Positions 12,479 to 24,557 are shown, numbered from the stretch's first letter. The stretch is DNA of 64,000 bases from Aotearoamyces nothofagi (GCA_015345905.1 JADDTR010000014.1:744001-808000); one strand, 5' to 3'. Notes: generated from the sequence alone by a model not told the origin. Translations and numbers: made by a program.

Positions 12479-12968
12479 GAAGCGCGAATTTGTTCTACTT
12501 GTTTTCTCAGGCGGGTGTCTAGACGTAGTATTTGAGACTGAATAAATCATTTTTACCTATCACAAAACTATTGGCAGTACGGCAAGGGACTGAAATGATC
12601 CAAGAAGACGGATGATATTTTTTGGCTGTGAGATCTTTCCGTCCGCTATGGGTAAGAGGCATTTCAATTTAGTACATCTTCTATAAAGCGACAGTGAGAG
12701 ACATTTCTTCCTACGTCGCATGCGAGCCTTCCAATCTCAACTCATGCAGAAGAAAACATATCTATAGATCTGAGCTAGCAGCGTGAGAATAACAGGATGA
12801 TGAGTCTCTTAGTACAATGATAAAGTTTAGAGAAAGATAGAAGGGAAGAAGAAAAAGCTCGATAATGCCCCGTCCTTCCAGATCCCTGAGAGTAGTCTAA
12901 TGAAATACGAAATGTTTATGCATTCTGGATCCGATTTCCCAATATCCAACGCCAGCCAGTATATGCCG
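12479..12968. other. Intergenic between convergent genes
   Basis: 490 bp separating the 3' ends of the NRPS-like gene and the gene on the opposite strand. Presumably it holds both 3' UTRs and polyadenylation signals (AATAAATCATTTTT near 12541 fits). Nothing else seen. Confidence 0.5.
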
Positions 12969-14246
12969 TTAATTCCCAGACACGATATCCTCGGTCAGGA
13001 CTATCGATTTGGTGAGTCGCGTCTCTCTACCGAAATCCGAGCCGTCGGTGGTGTTGATCTTTGAGAGGCCGGGAGCAATCGTCATGATGGCACTTCGTCG
13101 CGGGAGGGGTGCTTCGCGCGGATCTACGATGGCACTGTCGACGGCAGGAGTCATGGTGTCTGAATTGGAGAGAGTGCCGAAGCGGATGTTGTCGTCGAGG
13201 CGGAAGATGTTGCGTTGGATCGACATGGCTTCGTCCAGCTTCAACGCTCTCTCGATGATGTCTTCGAGTCCTTGGCGGTGGAGATTAGGGATGTCGAACT
13301 CGAGGGTCTCGAGACGGTTGGAAAGCTCGTCGACGAATTGCTTGGTGGCTTCTTCGGCGTCGCGCTGCACGAGCAATGGGTTGTTGTGTATCATTCGTGC
13401 TGTTGTGGACCGCCATGCGTGATAGTCTGAAATGGCGGTAGGGTTCGTACTGTCCCCTGACGTAGCTGTTAGTACTTGATGATAAGTGAGATGAGGATTT
13501 GGTTTACCTGGAATCAAGAATCTGTCTAGATTTACGTAGAAATGTGCCAAGTTTGAAGCCTCGGTTGATTTCCCCTTGCCTGTCATGTTCTTTGCACCGG
13601 CCCAGATATGTTTTCCGAACACATCGTCCTTGAGTCTTTTCCATATCCAAGCCTGTACGATCCAAGGAACATCATGCGGGATTTGGATTGCATTCTCAAC
13701 CTTCGGAGTAAGAACTGCGCGAAGAAAGGGTGCGGTTGTTGGTTGTGGGGTGTTGTTAAAGATCTCCAGGAAGAGAGCAAAAACGCGGGCACGGAAAGAA
13801 GGTTCATCTTTCTTTCTGCAAACCAGGGAGGTAAAACGCTGACTGCGCACCCATGACTTGACGTGGTCATCCAACTGTGAAATTTCATTTTCGAAATAGG
13901 AGTCGGGGAGTGCATATTCGTCTGCATCCTCGAGGTCTGCTAATGCTAAGACCAACTGACTGACTCGTCGATTGGCTTCTTGCAACGCTGACCCTACTCT
14001 ATCGTGGCGTTTGCGAGGGTGAGGGGGAGTCTGGGGTGGAGTTTGAAGTTGGCCCTGGGTGTCGTTTTTGTATGGAACCATTTCATTGTGCTTGAAGCAC
14101 TCGATGCGAAGGTGAGCAAGGTCGTCTTGTAGCTGGCGGTCCGTCATGTTGAGATCTTGATTGCTGTGTCCGACTGATTGAATGAAGTAGACAAGTTGGT
14201 AGAGAGAAAAAGCAATGCAGACATAGGGATTAATAAAGAATTCCAT
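12969..14246 (-). CDS. Fungal protein of unknown function with an in-frame 51-nt intron
   Basis: Not recognised. The open frame is 425 codons. It contains a proline/threonine-rich stretch (TPPQTPPHPRKRH), then a largely helical acidic and basic protein with VSQLVLALADLEDADEYALP and a heptad-like region near the C-terminus (SNRLETLEFDIPNL, LEDIIERALKLDEAMS). Within the frame, 13507-13457 has every mark of an intron: donor GTAAAC, branch TACTAAC, acceptor GTCAG, and length 51 (3n) with no stop. Spliced, the protein is 408 residues and reads LIPGDSTNPT; retained, it gains 17 residues. The first 33 residues (MEFFINPYVCIAFSLYQLVYF) are hydrophobic; the Met of MTDRQLQDDL may be the true start. It converges on the NRPS-like gene; a shared pathway is not shown. 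Confidence 0.7.
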   Translation of the reverse strand: MEFFINPYVCIAFSLYQLVYFIQSVGHSNQDLNMTDRQLQDDLAHLRIECFKHNEMVPYKNDTQGQLQTPPQTPPHPRKRHDRVGSALQEANRRVSQLVLALADLEDADEYALPDSYFENEISQLDDHVKSWVRSQRFTSLVCRKKDEPSFRARVFALFLEIFNNTPQPTTAPFLRAVLTPKVENAIQIPHDVPWIVQAWIWKRLKDDVFGKHIWAGAKNMTGKGKSTEASNLAHFYVNLDRFLIPGKPNPHLTYHQVLTATSGDSTNPTAISDYHAWRSTTARMIHNNPLLVQRDAEEATKQFVDELSNRLETLEFDIPNLHRQGLEDIIERALKLDEAMSIQRNIFRLDDNIRFGTLSNSDTMTPAVDSAIVDPREAPLPRRSAIMTIAPGLSKINTTDGSDFGRETRLTKSIVLTEDIVSGN

Positions 14247-16868
14247 GATGGCTTTAAGAGCTCAAAGAAAAAGGGGGTCGAGTCTGAAATATGGCTTATC
14301 ATATTCCCTACGTGGTTGGAAATGGCAACGCAGAGGAGACAGCACGTTGCCACGTGGAAGAGTTCAGAAGAAAGACCTACCGTTTGGCAGGTGACGCTAC
14401 ACGGGGAAGCAGACGTCCATTCAGGTGAGGTTGGATCCATGGGCACGAACATCATGACTCAACTCAGCGCTGTCAGGGTCACGCTCGCAAGTTGTACAGT
14501 TGGCACGCCGTTGCTTGATTGACTGCGCTGTTAAATTGCCGCGAACGAGCGACGGCTGCCGCGGCTCTGCATTGGCGCGACAAGCCACATGGCGGTCAAC
14601 CTTAATTGATCGGTTCCCTCAACGCTGGCCGACTTCAGTTATCACGCCCTGCACCTTGTCTGCTTCTGTTACGCGTTATGAGTTGCAGCCCTATTCGAGA
14701 GGTGACACCGGGAGGATCCGACCTCATAGCCAGGAACCGCCTCGCCACCCGACGCACCTCTCTCTATGCTTGGGCTTGCCATCAGTTGGGTTCTGTGTCG
14801 CACGTACCCGACTACTGACAGCTGTCTGCTTGTTTTGGTGGTTCTGGTGGTTCTGGTGGTTCCTGGCCTTGAACTTGAAGCTGCTATGGATATCGTACAT
14901 CTCACGTCGGGGTGGCCTTGCATCCTTACACCGCTTAGACTCGTCATCGCGAGCATTAGGGGGCCTTGTCTAATTGCTGGACCTGTATCAACTGCGCCTG
15001 CCACCTTTTCTCTGGCATTTTTATGCACTGCTTACATATCTAGACGTTTCACAGTTTGACGGGGATTGCTGAGCGTTTTCTATCGGAGTCAGACTGATAT
15101 GGCAAAGGCAGCCTTATTCTCCTGATCGCATGAGCCAGTGTAGAGCTTTCGGGCGACCGCTCTGACGAGGTCCCTGCCAAGAGTTGGAAGGTACGGCCCA
15201 TGATGTTTTCTTGCAGCAGCAGGAGTGTTTGAAGTTCTCTAGAGCTTAAGGGGGTTGCTGTAAAAAGAGGGAAGGAGTAGCTTGATTAATTCAGAAATAA
15301 TGGCAAGATGTCGGCTTTTCGTTCCCCCTCTTTTTTCCTCTATATATTTATATTTATATGTATATTTATATTATATACTGTAGTTGATCTACTTCCTTTA
15401 ACTAGACCCAGATATCTTAAAAGGGGAACAGAGGGGACAAGTTTGCATTGCACGTACCTTTATTGATAATAATGACTCAATCTAACAGTAATAGCCTTCT
15501 AATCTTTATAAACTTTAAATGGTGAATAATGACGCGCTGCATCGTTCGTGCTAGGATGCCCCGCATCTGTATAAAATCGTATATATAATCTTTCCTAATG
15601 TAATACTATACTTAGATCACGTACTGTAGATTAGTGATATCACAAAGGGTAGGAACCAGAACGGTTGGTGCGATCTGTATCGGTGATGTAGCAGGTACAA
15701 TATCCCTAGGTACCAGGGAGGTCCCTAGCTCTTATAACGTGTTTGAGCGGAAGATGAGCAACAGTCCAATCACTCAAGTCCATGCCTGAGGGCAAATAGC
15801 GAGCAAGTTACAGCGAGCATTCTTCCTCTTTTTCGATATCTAACATGCAAGGCAGGACACTTTTAGATCCACACTAGAACAATTTGCCTTGAAGGATATC
15901 CTTGAAAATCGTTTCTCCAGATTTAATAAGATGATACAGCCCTAGCTCCATGAGAGCCCGGATATATAGCTACAGTGTGATACCGGTCATGACTGGTGCA
16001 TATTTATATATAAATGGCTAACAGTCAACCTTCTGAGCCGTGTTAGCAAGCAAATCTCACTGCGAGCCAGAACGTAAACCCCCAATACTGGTCCCCAAGT
16101 AATTGATAAAATGCACAACTGCCAGGTCATCTATCTATTTAATCGAAGCTTCTTCTGCATTTGCAGAGTCAGAGCTACAAGCAAACTGTGCCTAGACATC
16201 TAGCCAGACAATATCATAGCCGATTATTGTTCCATTGGCCAAGAGATGATTCTTGGACGGGTGCAGATTATGGATCCTGAAAATGTTGTTTACCTACCTA
16301 GATGCAGATGCATTAAAGGGATGCTGGCTAGTAAGGATAACCGGCACTCTCCACAGGCACGTTTTAAGGGTGAGCTTCAACAGACAATGAAACACCGATG
16401 GCTGACAGGCCTTTGAGACTGTTAACATGAATATGACCATTTTATATTTACTGGCACTCTTCTTGGGAAGACACAATATTCTCAATTACGTCAGCCACTG
16501 TGCAGTTCTGTGCTGCAATAAACAGAGTGCGTACTTATCTTCTTCCTCTTCCACATATGTCTTGAGTTTGGGACCAAGTTTGGCTATTATATATGCTTGC
16601 ATCGCAACGATTGCTGGGAACAACTCGTTGAATTTAGCAGTGCTTGGCTACTTCTGGATCACTCAGCAGTCACGTCGATGGAAGGTCACGAGTTGAGTTC
16701 GACAGTCCTGAATTACCTTCTAATATGGTAATATATTTCTCCGTGTCTCCGGAATAGTTCCGATTCCTTGATACTATAAGTTTGCTTTCTATAACGCCTA
16801 CCAATGCAACACGTGTCCTCCACCTATGTCCTCCACCTAACGCCAATTGAATTCCATGGAGTCATCCA
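14247..16868. other. Intergenic, partly AT-rich
   Basis: 2.6 kb without a gene I can support. 14480-15060 is GC-balanced and contains a short GGTTCTGGT repeat (14838-14864) that creates a spurious valine/leucine frame. 15330-15620 is strongly AT-rich (TATATTTATATTTATATG), as often seen where old repeats have decayed. No RNA gene seen. Confidence 0.5.
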
Positions 16869-18155
16869 CTACGATGGTAAGACATCCTCCATCTTCACAT
16901 TTTCATCATCTTCATCATCCTCGTCGTCAAGGTCTGCCATATCGGAGTCTTCAGCTCCATCCATACCAGTATCCGTAGGCGCCACTCCATCTTCTGCTCC
17001 TTCATAACTAGCCTTCTTAAATTCAGGCTTCAAAGTCCAATGCATCGCGAATCTTCCGCTTCTTGGCATATCTGCAATCTTTTCTAACGTCTCGCGAAGA
17101 TATGCTTCGGGTTGCTGAAGCTCAGCACGAAGTGCCTTCATAGACCAAAAGTTATATTTTCGGAAGCAACTGAAGATAAGATCCAAAAGCTCATTCTGGG
17201 GCATTCTAGCAGTCTTCGTATCTTGTGATGATTTGCCTTTCGATATGGTAGTATTTTTCTACCTCTGTCAGTACGAGTCGAGGGACATGAAAGTATATTA
17301 TACTTACAATAAATCCGCCAAATGCACCTGCTGCACGAACAGTACCAGGCTGGATAAATCCACGCTCAATACTGGAGGCATCTCCTTGAATATGTATAGT
17401 GCCAGCCTTCGGTTTCATGGCCTCAATCGTACGTTCTGCAAGGATACGAGTAGACTCCGCGTTGTCTACAGCTACGCAATTAACTTCGTGCGCAACTCTG
17501 CCGACTAAAGTGGTCTTTTCTGGGACAAATGTCAGCCTAGCTACCAATACGATGGTCCAATTGTGTCCTACTTGGGATTGCGCTGCGGTAATATGGCTGG
17601 TACTTCTTGTTCTTATCCCACGGCTGCTTATCGCCCGTCTTCTCCTTCCGGTTCAATCTCGCTGGCATATTTGCAGTGGCCTCGTCAAATGGTTGTGCAG
17701 ACTTCGATTTGAATCCTGGGAGATCTTGTTCTGTGAAGACGAAAGTGTTTTGAACGGTTTCGGAGGTGATCATGAGCTCGTACTCCTTGGGAACCCGCTG
17801 ATGGTCCGCTAAGTCCGGCCTAAGAAGCATCTGAAGTTTATGCTTCCTTTTGTTAGTCGACGCATACATGTAAAGAGCGAAAAGCGCAGCATACCCTCTC
17901 TGTCCCGTCGGGCCCAACCTCACTTGACTGTCGAATAGTCCCCAGCTGAATTTCAGCGTCGTCGTCAAGCTTAGACCAAGAATCCCAGATATACTTTGGC
18001 ACACGTGCTAGGTAAAGCTTCTGGTACTTCGGGTCGTTGTTAAATTCCAGGTCCCCAGCATCCTCAAAGACGTCATATTCGGGGAAGGATACTGGAGATG
18101 CGCCCATAGCATCAGGGTCTGCTTTAATCGAGATATCTGCCATCGTTAGAGGCAT
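16869..18155 (-). CDS. TFG2: Transcription initiation factor IIF subunit beta (RAP30/Tfg2)
   Basis: Small subunit of TFIIF, which brings RNA polymerase II to the preinitiation complex. Four exons, 18155-17895, 17830-17572, 17519-17308 and 17213-16869, total 359 codons with stop. The N-terminal dimerisation region includes the family block KYQPYYRSAIP then KTTLVGRVAHEVNC across the second intron, followed by ILAERTIEAMKPK. The C-terminal winged helix starts TARMPQNELLDLIF and runs through FWSMKALRAELQQPEAYLRE to GRFAMHWTLKPEFK, ending in an acidic tail (DLDDEDDEDDEN). A second Met (MADISIK, 18143) is an equally plausible start. Its 5' end faces the CCCH protein 319 bp away. Identification rests on family-wide motifs and is firm. 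Confidence 0.94.
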
Positions 18156-18474
18156 CCGCTAATGCTGACGGGTTCACTCCATGCAAAGGCGTCCTTGGGC
18201 CGGAGGTGGTGCAGTATGTCTGAATGGCCTCTTTGCTCGAAGTTAACAATGAAGTTCAAAGAGTTGAGACAAGGCGCGCAAGGCTAGGAAATTTAGTGAC
18301 GGGTTGAAGCTTAAAATGTCGCTTAGAGTTTAGCTGGTCCCCTTTGAGGTACGCACTTCACCCACCACATCAGTTCACATTCTCAATCATTACCTCTCCG
18401 CTCAACTGATAATCTTAATCCGATGTCCGATTGAGTCATCTCCCGTCTCCTTAGATACATAGTGAGCAGAAAGC
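18156..18474. promoter_or_regulatory. Bidirectional promoter, TFG2 / CCCH-finger gene
   Basis: 319 bp separates the two divergent start codons. It holds a pyrimidine-rich stretch (CACCCACCACATCAG, CATTACCTCTCC) on the + strand before the CCCH gene. No TATA box is evident. Confidence 0.5.
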
Positions 18475-20091
18475 ATGGCTTCTGAAGAGAAGGATATCTT
18501 GGCCAAGATCAGTCAACTGGCGGGTGAGTTTTGCGCCACCTCGTGTCTGCACTAATAACTGACTCCTACGAGGCAAGATCAATCGTCACAAGAATCAACA
18601 GCCTGTAACACCATCAACAAGCACACAAACCCAGGGTTACCCGGCATGGCAACCTTCTCGAGGTAGTTTTAGAGGAAGGGGATATAACCGTGGCGGAAAG
18701 ACGCCGCAGGTACATCGAAATAGAACTCTTGTGCTGAACGGTGCCAGCGGTACTGGAAGCGACAATGCAAATAACAAATCTAATGATGATATCTCCACCG
18801 AGAATTCAGCGACGGCCCCGTCATCTTCACGCCCTTGGGTCACAAAGACAGATCGGCACCTCCAGCTCATCAATCCAGCCATATTCGAAAGGCAAAGTCA
18901 GGAACGAGCTAGGGCAATGGAGGAGACACGAAAACAGAAGCTCAAACAGAGAGATGATCGAGAACGAGTTAAGATCAACAAGCACTTACAACACCTTGGA
19001 GGTGCTTCTATTGGTACATCCACAAAATCACATATGCCAACAGTCACAAAAAACTATGAAATAGTGGTACACGGGATTCGGTTCCATGTTGTCAAGAACG
19101 GGAGCAAACTTATGAAAGTTCCTGGTGAGGATACTTCCGCTGGACGATATGCGACGCATACCTTCCGAGATTACCGGGCTGGCTTACAATTTCTAGGTGA
19201 CGAAAATGCGGCAAAAGCGACTCCAAAAAGCGCTGTCGTCGGCGGTGTACGTTTTTATAGAAGCAAGAACGGCAATCTTTATCGATCTGGTATCGTCAAG
19301 GCTCAGCGGTATGGCTCACTCACATCTGGGAACGGCTTTATTATGCAGTTTGATGGGGATGCTAACATCAGACACACCAGGAGGAGTGGAATCATAAAAA
19401 AGATCAATGAGCCATGCAAGGCATTCTCTACGACGGGTAGCTTTTATCTCTCCACCATACCGTCTACGGGGCATCCTCCAACTGCAAGGATGATGGTAAG
19501 TTCCCGGATATACACTGACATCTGATAGGTACATGTCCAAAGGGGCCGAGATGTCGTTATATGCATGACGCTGCCAAAGTTGCGATCTGTAAGGACTTCC
19601 TCCAGAAAGGAGAATGTCCAGCTGGTGACTTCTGCGATCTCTCACACGAGTTAACAGCAGAGCGTACACCAGCCTGCATGCATTTTGCCAAAGGAAACTG
19701 CTCGAATCCGACTTGCCGGTACAGTCACGTTCATGTCTCACCCGCTGCACCTGTATGCCGATCTTTCGGTATCTACGGGTATTGCGAGAAAGGAGCAGGC
19801 TGCCAAGAGAGACATGTTCACGAATGCCCTGATTTCAGTAATACCGGTGTCTGTGACACCAAAGGATGCAAGCTTCCTCACCGACTCAAGGCTAGCGTTA
19901 TTCGCAAGAATACAGCCCTGGGCGACCAGCCTGCTGAGGATGGATCCAGTGATGTATCAAGCGATGAAGAGGGAGAAGAGATAGACAGTGACGACGTTGA
20001 CTCAGACGACCTCGACGAGGAGTTCTTCGGTGACGATGAGGTCGAGAAAGATGCGGATATTCCTATGCAGCAAGATTTTGTCCAGCTGTAA
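18475..20091 (+). CDS. Five-CCCH zinc-finger protein, ZC3H3 type
   Basis: RNA-binding nuclear protein; animal ZC3H3 acts in mRNA polyadenylation and export. Exons 18475-18523, 18573-19436 and 19529-20091 join to 491 residues. The last intron (92 nt, GTAGCT...GATAG) falls inside finger 1; splicing restores CKAFSTTGTCPKGPRCRYMH. Five fingers run from 298 to 422, also including CKDFLQKGECPAGDFCDLSH, CMHFAKGNCSNPTCRYSH, CRSFGIYGYCEKGAGCQERH and CPDFSNTGVCDTKGCKLPH. Before them two related segments (GIRFHVVKNGSKLMKV and GVRFYRSKNGNLYRSG) resemble the short repeats preceding the fingers in ZC3H3. An RG-rich patch (SRGSFRGRGYNRGG) lies near residue 45, and an acidic, serine-rich tail follows the fingers. 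Five consecutive fingers with this spacing make the family call strong. Confidence 0.92.
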
Positions 20092-20999
20092 TAACCCTCT
20101 GGCATCCACTAACCTTTAGCTCATCTCACAACTTCTCAAGGTAGTATCTTCCCTTGACCGCAAGTTCTCTACTATGACGAGTATTATCTCGATATACGTC
20201 TACTTTGCTCACCCGACTTTTCCTTGGTTGTCAGGATTGAAACTGGATTATGGACCTTGGTTGCCTGAGGTGCCACAGCTCAGCGATGGGCTTGTCGCCT
20301 TGCTTTGAGGCGCTTTTGCGGTGTAGATACCCGAGAAAAAGATACTTCTCTATGAAGTGATCATCTCCCTTGCTTTTAGATGCGAGTCTCAGTCTCAGAA
20401 TAGCAAAAAATAAAAAATAAAAAGACTTGGACATGGACATGGCTAGTAAATGTTGCACGCGACCAGCACTCTGAATTGAACAGAAAGTGACTATATATAT
20501 GTATATATATGTATGCTCCCGCCGGACCAGCGCGAGTCATGGACATGCAGGTCTCTTCGTTAGACATACCCATCCAATGCAAGGATCTATCCATTCCCGG
20601 GAGGCAAGCAAGAAAGCAAGCTGTTTCTGATTCCGCAAAGCTGAAGGATATAAATAAATAATGCGCACCCCCCATTGGTTGGCCGACCAGACCAGATTTA
20701 CAGTTCTTCTTCACGCGGTCATATGAGCATGACGGCCTCGTAGGTATCTTCTACGGATGATCCCATCGGGCCCTCTTTTCTTGTTTCCTCCCTGCCATAC
20801 GCGGCCGAATCTTATAGCCACGGGCGGGGGGGGGTTGGAATCCGGGAATCTGGGGAGAAGAGGAAAGCAGAGCACGGAAGCAGGGCGCGCCTTTACCGCC
20901 CGAGATGGCTGTTTGCGTTGGATGGTAGACGGGGAGGGGGCCTCCTTGGGGCCTTTTCTTGGGATGGGGAAGGAGAGGACGGAGGGGAAATAACTTGGC

Positions 21000-21180
21000 T
21001 TTTTTTTTTTTTTGGAAGAATAGGGAGTAGGGAATAGGGGATAGAAATAGAAATAAGGAAGAAGAAGAAGAAGAAGAAGAGAAAGATCTTCGACGTCGCA
21101 TGTCCCGCATTTACATCTACATCTACATCTACATTGCCTTGCCGCGCACCGCACCGCACCGCACCGCACTGCACCGCACC
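21000..21180. repeat. Cluster of microsatellites: T14, GAA, CTACAT, CGCAC
   Basis: Poly-T at 21000-21013, (GAA)n at 21058-21080, (CTACAT)n at 21112-21134 and (CGCAC)n at about 21144-21180. Seen directly. Confidence 0.9.
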
Positions 21181-21664
21181 ACGTCGTGCAGCAACCCAGC
21201 TCGCCCGGCTCGTTCAGCTCGTCCAGCTCGTCCAGGCCAGCTCAGAAAAGGCGATCTCATTGTATTGCATTCTACAATTCCTCCACCGTACAATCCTCCG
21301 CACTCGACTACAAACATCTACAGTATCTATAACATCCACTGCAAGCACGAGGGTTCCATCCGTACCATCCCATGCTACACTACACCACACTATACCATGC
21401 TCTACCATGCTATACCATGCAAGGACTGTATCTTACTATACAATAAACCTAACCAGGCTATCCAGCACAGCTACCCAGCTACCAGAACGCGCGGATACAA
21501 CCGGGTAGCTGGATCCAGTGTGGTCGGAGAAGAGGAAGGAGAAAGACGGCAGACGGACAAAACGCATTTGTGGGTTCTGGAGCGCAGAGCGCAGAGTCGA
21601 AACGGCGGCGGTTTTGGGCTGCCTGGCTTGCTTTGCCTAGGTGCTGTACCTGCCTGCCTGCTTC

Positions 21665-21936
21665 GCTTTGCTTTGCTTTGCTTTGCTTTGCTTTGCTTTG
21701 CCTTGCCTGCAGGTCCAGGTAAGTATACGCGCGCGCGCTTTATTCTCCGTCTGCGTCTGCGTCTGCGTCTGCGTCTTCTGCTCCCGACCCAAACCCAATC
21801 TAACCAAACCCAATCTAACCAAACCAAACCTAACCAAACCAGACCAAACCTGTTTTTTCCATTCCCATATATTCCCACACACGTGTGCGTTTTTCTATTT
21901 CCGTCTTCCCCTAAACCCGTCGCGCGCGCGCGCGCG
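21665..21936. repeat. Microsatellites GCTTT, TCTGCG, AAACC and CG
   Basis: (GCTTT)n at 21665-21700, (TCTGCG)n at about 21748-21776, an AAACC/AATCTAACC array at 21788-21850 and alternating CG at 21920-21936. The CG run could adopt Z-DNA. Seen directly. Confidence 0.9.
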
Positions 21937-22736
21937 AGAGGCGGTGAGAGAGGCAGAGGTTAGGTTCGGTCCGGTCCGTCACGGGGCGGTATGGGATGGG
22001 ATGGGATGTGCGGCGCGCCCCCGCCGAGCAAGCAGCGGCAGCAGCGCTGCCATATGCGGAACGAGGGCCCTCCTAATTCGCATCGATACGGTCTCTCTCT
22101 CTTCACCGCGCGGCGGTATGTTTCTCGCGAGGAGGCTGGGGCGGGGAAGAGATAAGGAGAGGAGGGAAGAGACAAAGAAAAGAGCGAGGGAGGGGGGCAA
22201 AGAGAGGTAGGATTTTTTCTTTTCTCTTTTCCTTTTTTTCTCCTTGTTTTTCCCTTCCTCTTCACAACTTCCCGCCGGTAGCGGTAGCGGCAAGCTGAGG
22301 TGAGGCACAGGCGGTGGACGCAGGCACGAGACGCGACGACGACGCGTGGGGACGTTCGGGTCGAAGGAGAAGAAGAAGAAGAGGAGAGAGGGAGGAAAGA
22401 AAAAGAGCGAGGCGGGTAGGGCGGACCAGGACAGGGGTTGGACGGATGGGCGGGCGGGCAGGCAGAGAGAGGTACACCGCTGGTTTGGGAACTGAACTCT
22501 CTTTTTTCTTTATTTCGTCTTTTTCTTTTCTGCGGAGAGGCGAGGGGGGAGAGGCGAGGGGGAGGGGTAGACGGAGAGAGAGAGAGGTGCATTCTATCCA
22601 TACTATCCCTCCCATCCATCCATGTCTTTTCCTACTATACTATACTATACTGTCCTGCTCCTACAGCCAGCTTCATCGATACAGTACAATACAGTACAGT
22701 ACAAATACAAATATAATGAAATGAAATAAAGAAATT

Positions 22737-22937
22737 GGGGGGGGGGGGGTTGTTTACTTTTTGGCTGGAATATGGGCTGGGGAGGGGTGGAGGGGAGGAT
22801 TGGGAGTGGAGGATTGGGATTGGAGTGGAGTAGGGGAGTAAAGGGGAGTGGAGGAGTGGGAGTGGATTTAGACCTCATGATGGACGGCGATGGGGAGAGG
22901 GATAGGGGAGAGGGAGGGGAGGGGAGGGGAGGGGAGG
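22737..22937. repeat. Poly-G (13) and GGGGA/GGAGT array
   Basis: Thirteen consecutive G at 22737-22749, then GGAGTGGA-type repeats to 22866 and (GGGGA)n at 22911-22937. The G runs could form G-quadruplexes. Confidence 0.88.
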
Positions 22938-23165
22938 AAAGTAGAAGTAGAGGGGAGTAGAGTAGAGTAGAGCAGACAGACAGACGGGCAACGGAGCTTG
23001 TATAAGGTCGCGAGTTAGGTTATTAGGTGGTTGGGTAAGTGGTAGGTGTCGTGATGGACAGTGTGTGTAGTGTGTGTAGTGTAAGTGTATATAGTGTCTG
23101 TCTAGTATGTGCGGTATGTATAGTGTGTATGGATGGCATGTGCAGTATCGCGGTATATATAGTAT

Positions 23166-23236
23166 ATACAGTATACATCTATCAATCAATCAATCTATCT
23201 ATCAATCAATCCATCTATCAATCTATCTATCTCTCT
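23166..23236. repeat. ATCT/ATCA tetranucleotide array
   Basis: Interleaved CATCTATCAATCAATC-type tetranucleotides over about 70 bp. Seen directly. Confidence 0.88.
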
Positions 23237-23890
23237 GTAATATAAATCTTAAGCCACCTCTCCCATATCGGGTCCAGACGAGGCAAGAAGAAAGCGGCAA
23301 GTGTATAGAGAGAGACGAACGAAAGCAGCCAACGTACGAAGAGACGAAAGAAAGAGAGAGACGAAAGCAGCCAATGTACTTGTACAGCGACGAAAGCAGC
23401 CGGCGAATAGCGAAGAAAGCAGAGCAGAGCAGAGAGAGAGAGAGAGAGGGCAACGCATCGGCACCACCCACCCAAGGCTAGCGTCGAGGGAAGGGAAGGG
23501 GGGGGAGAGAGGGGGCCCGTCCCGCTGCCGTCTCCAGCCTGTGGGAAATCAGACCGATCTCCCGCGATGGGCGACATGGAAGAAGGGGGCGCAGGGTCGA
23601 GGGACGAGGGTCGAGGGACGAGGATGGCGCAGGGCCGGCGTGGTGTACGTACGTACTGGGTGGAACAGCAGGTACAGTACTTGCCTTGGGCGAGGAGGTC
23701 GCAGGCGTCGCAGGCGTCGCAGTCTGTACTGTCCTGTATACCGCGCTGGATACTTACTAAGTACGGGACAGGCCGTGGGCACGCACTGGGCCCCCGAGGA
23801 CTCGGTCGCGCGAATGAGCCCCGACGTTGGGCAGACGGGCAGGAGGGCGGGCAGGGCAGGGCAGGCAGGGCAGGCCGAGCGGACGTCACG

Positions 23891-23957
23891 TCAGGTTCAG
23901 GATCAGGTTCAGGTTCAGGTTCAGGTTCAGGTTCTGGTTCAGGTTCAGGTTCAGGTT
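23891..23957. repeat. Hexanucleotide AGGTTC array, about 11 units
   Basis: Near-perfect tandem (AGGTTC)n with two single variations. Not the fungal telomere unit TTAGGG. Seen directly. Confidence 0.9.
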
Positions 23958-24085
23958 GGGGCCCAGACCAGACCAGACCAGCTCAGTGCGGTTCGGTTCA
24001 GTCCAGTTCCAGTTCCAGTTCGGTTGCAGTGTTCACGTCCGCTCGCTCGCGCAGCGCAGCCCAGCCCAGCCCGGTGCGGCTGTCG

Positions 24086-24132
24086 CGAGAGAGAGAGCGA
24101 GAGACAGAGCGAGAGAGAGAGAGAGAGAGAGA
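24086..24132. repeat. GA dinucleotide tract
   Basis: About 47 bp of GA repeats with a few interruptions; a second AG tract is at 23429-23448. Confidence 0.88.
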
Positions 24133-24447
24133 TGCATGTCGGGCCAGGACGGACGGACGACCCATCACATTGGGGCTGCCGTGCGCTCCTGGCCCGCCCG
24201 CCCGCCCGCCCGCCTGCTCCATTCCATTCCATGCCAATGGCTCCCGGCGAGGCAAGACAAGACGGGAAAGCGTGTACAGTGTGTATCCCGGCCTGGTTAT
24301 TTCCCCCCCCTCCCCCCCGTGACGGCCTGAATGTTCAAGACTGGGCGACGAGCTGGGAGCCCGAGGATGGGAAGGGGGAGGGAAGAGGGAAGAGGGAGGG
24401 GCGCGCGGAGGAGGGAGGGGGGGGGAATCTTGGGAATCGGGGACTTT

Positions 24448-24477
24448 GGGGATGGGGATGGGGATGGGGATGGGGAT
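24448..24477. repeat. GGGGAT hexanucleotide array
   Basis: Five units of GGGGAT, preceded by G-rich sequence from 24369; a candidate G-quadruplex region on the + strand. Confidence 0.88.
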
Positions 24478-24557
24478 TATTGGGACGGCGGAATTCGAGG
24501 GGTGAGGGATGCGTGATGCGTGATGGGTGATGGATGGGCCGTTGGGAGGACGGGTTC

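Noticed and set aside
14500-15060. Possible short + strand genes at 14.5-15.1 kb
   Set aside because: Hydrophobic runs come from GGTTCTGGT repeats; overlapping frames on both strands and no recognised similarity.
23891-24477. Telomere-like hexamer arrays (AGGTTC, GGGGAT)
   Set aside because: Neither unit is TTAGGG and the arrays lie inside a chromosome arm, flanked by genes.
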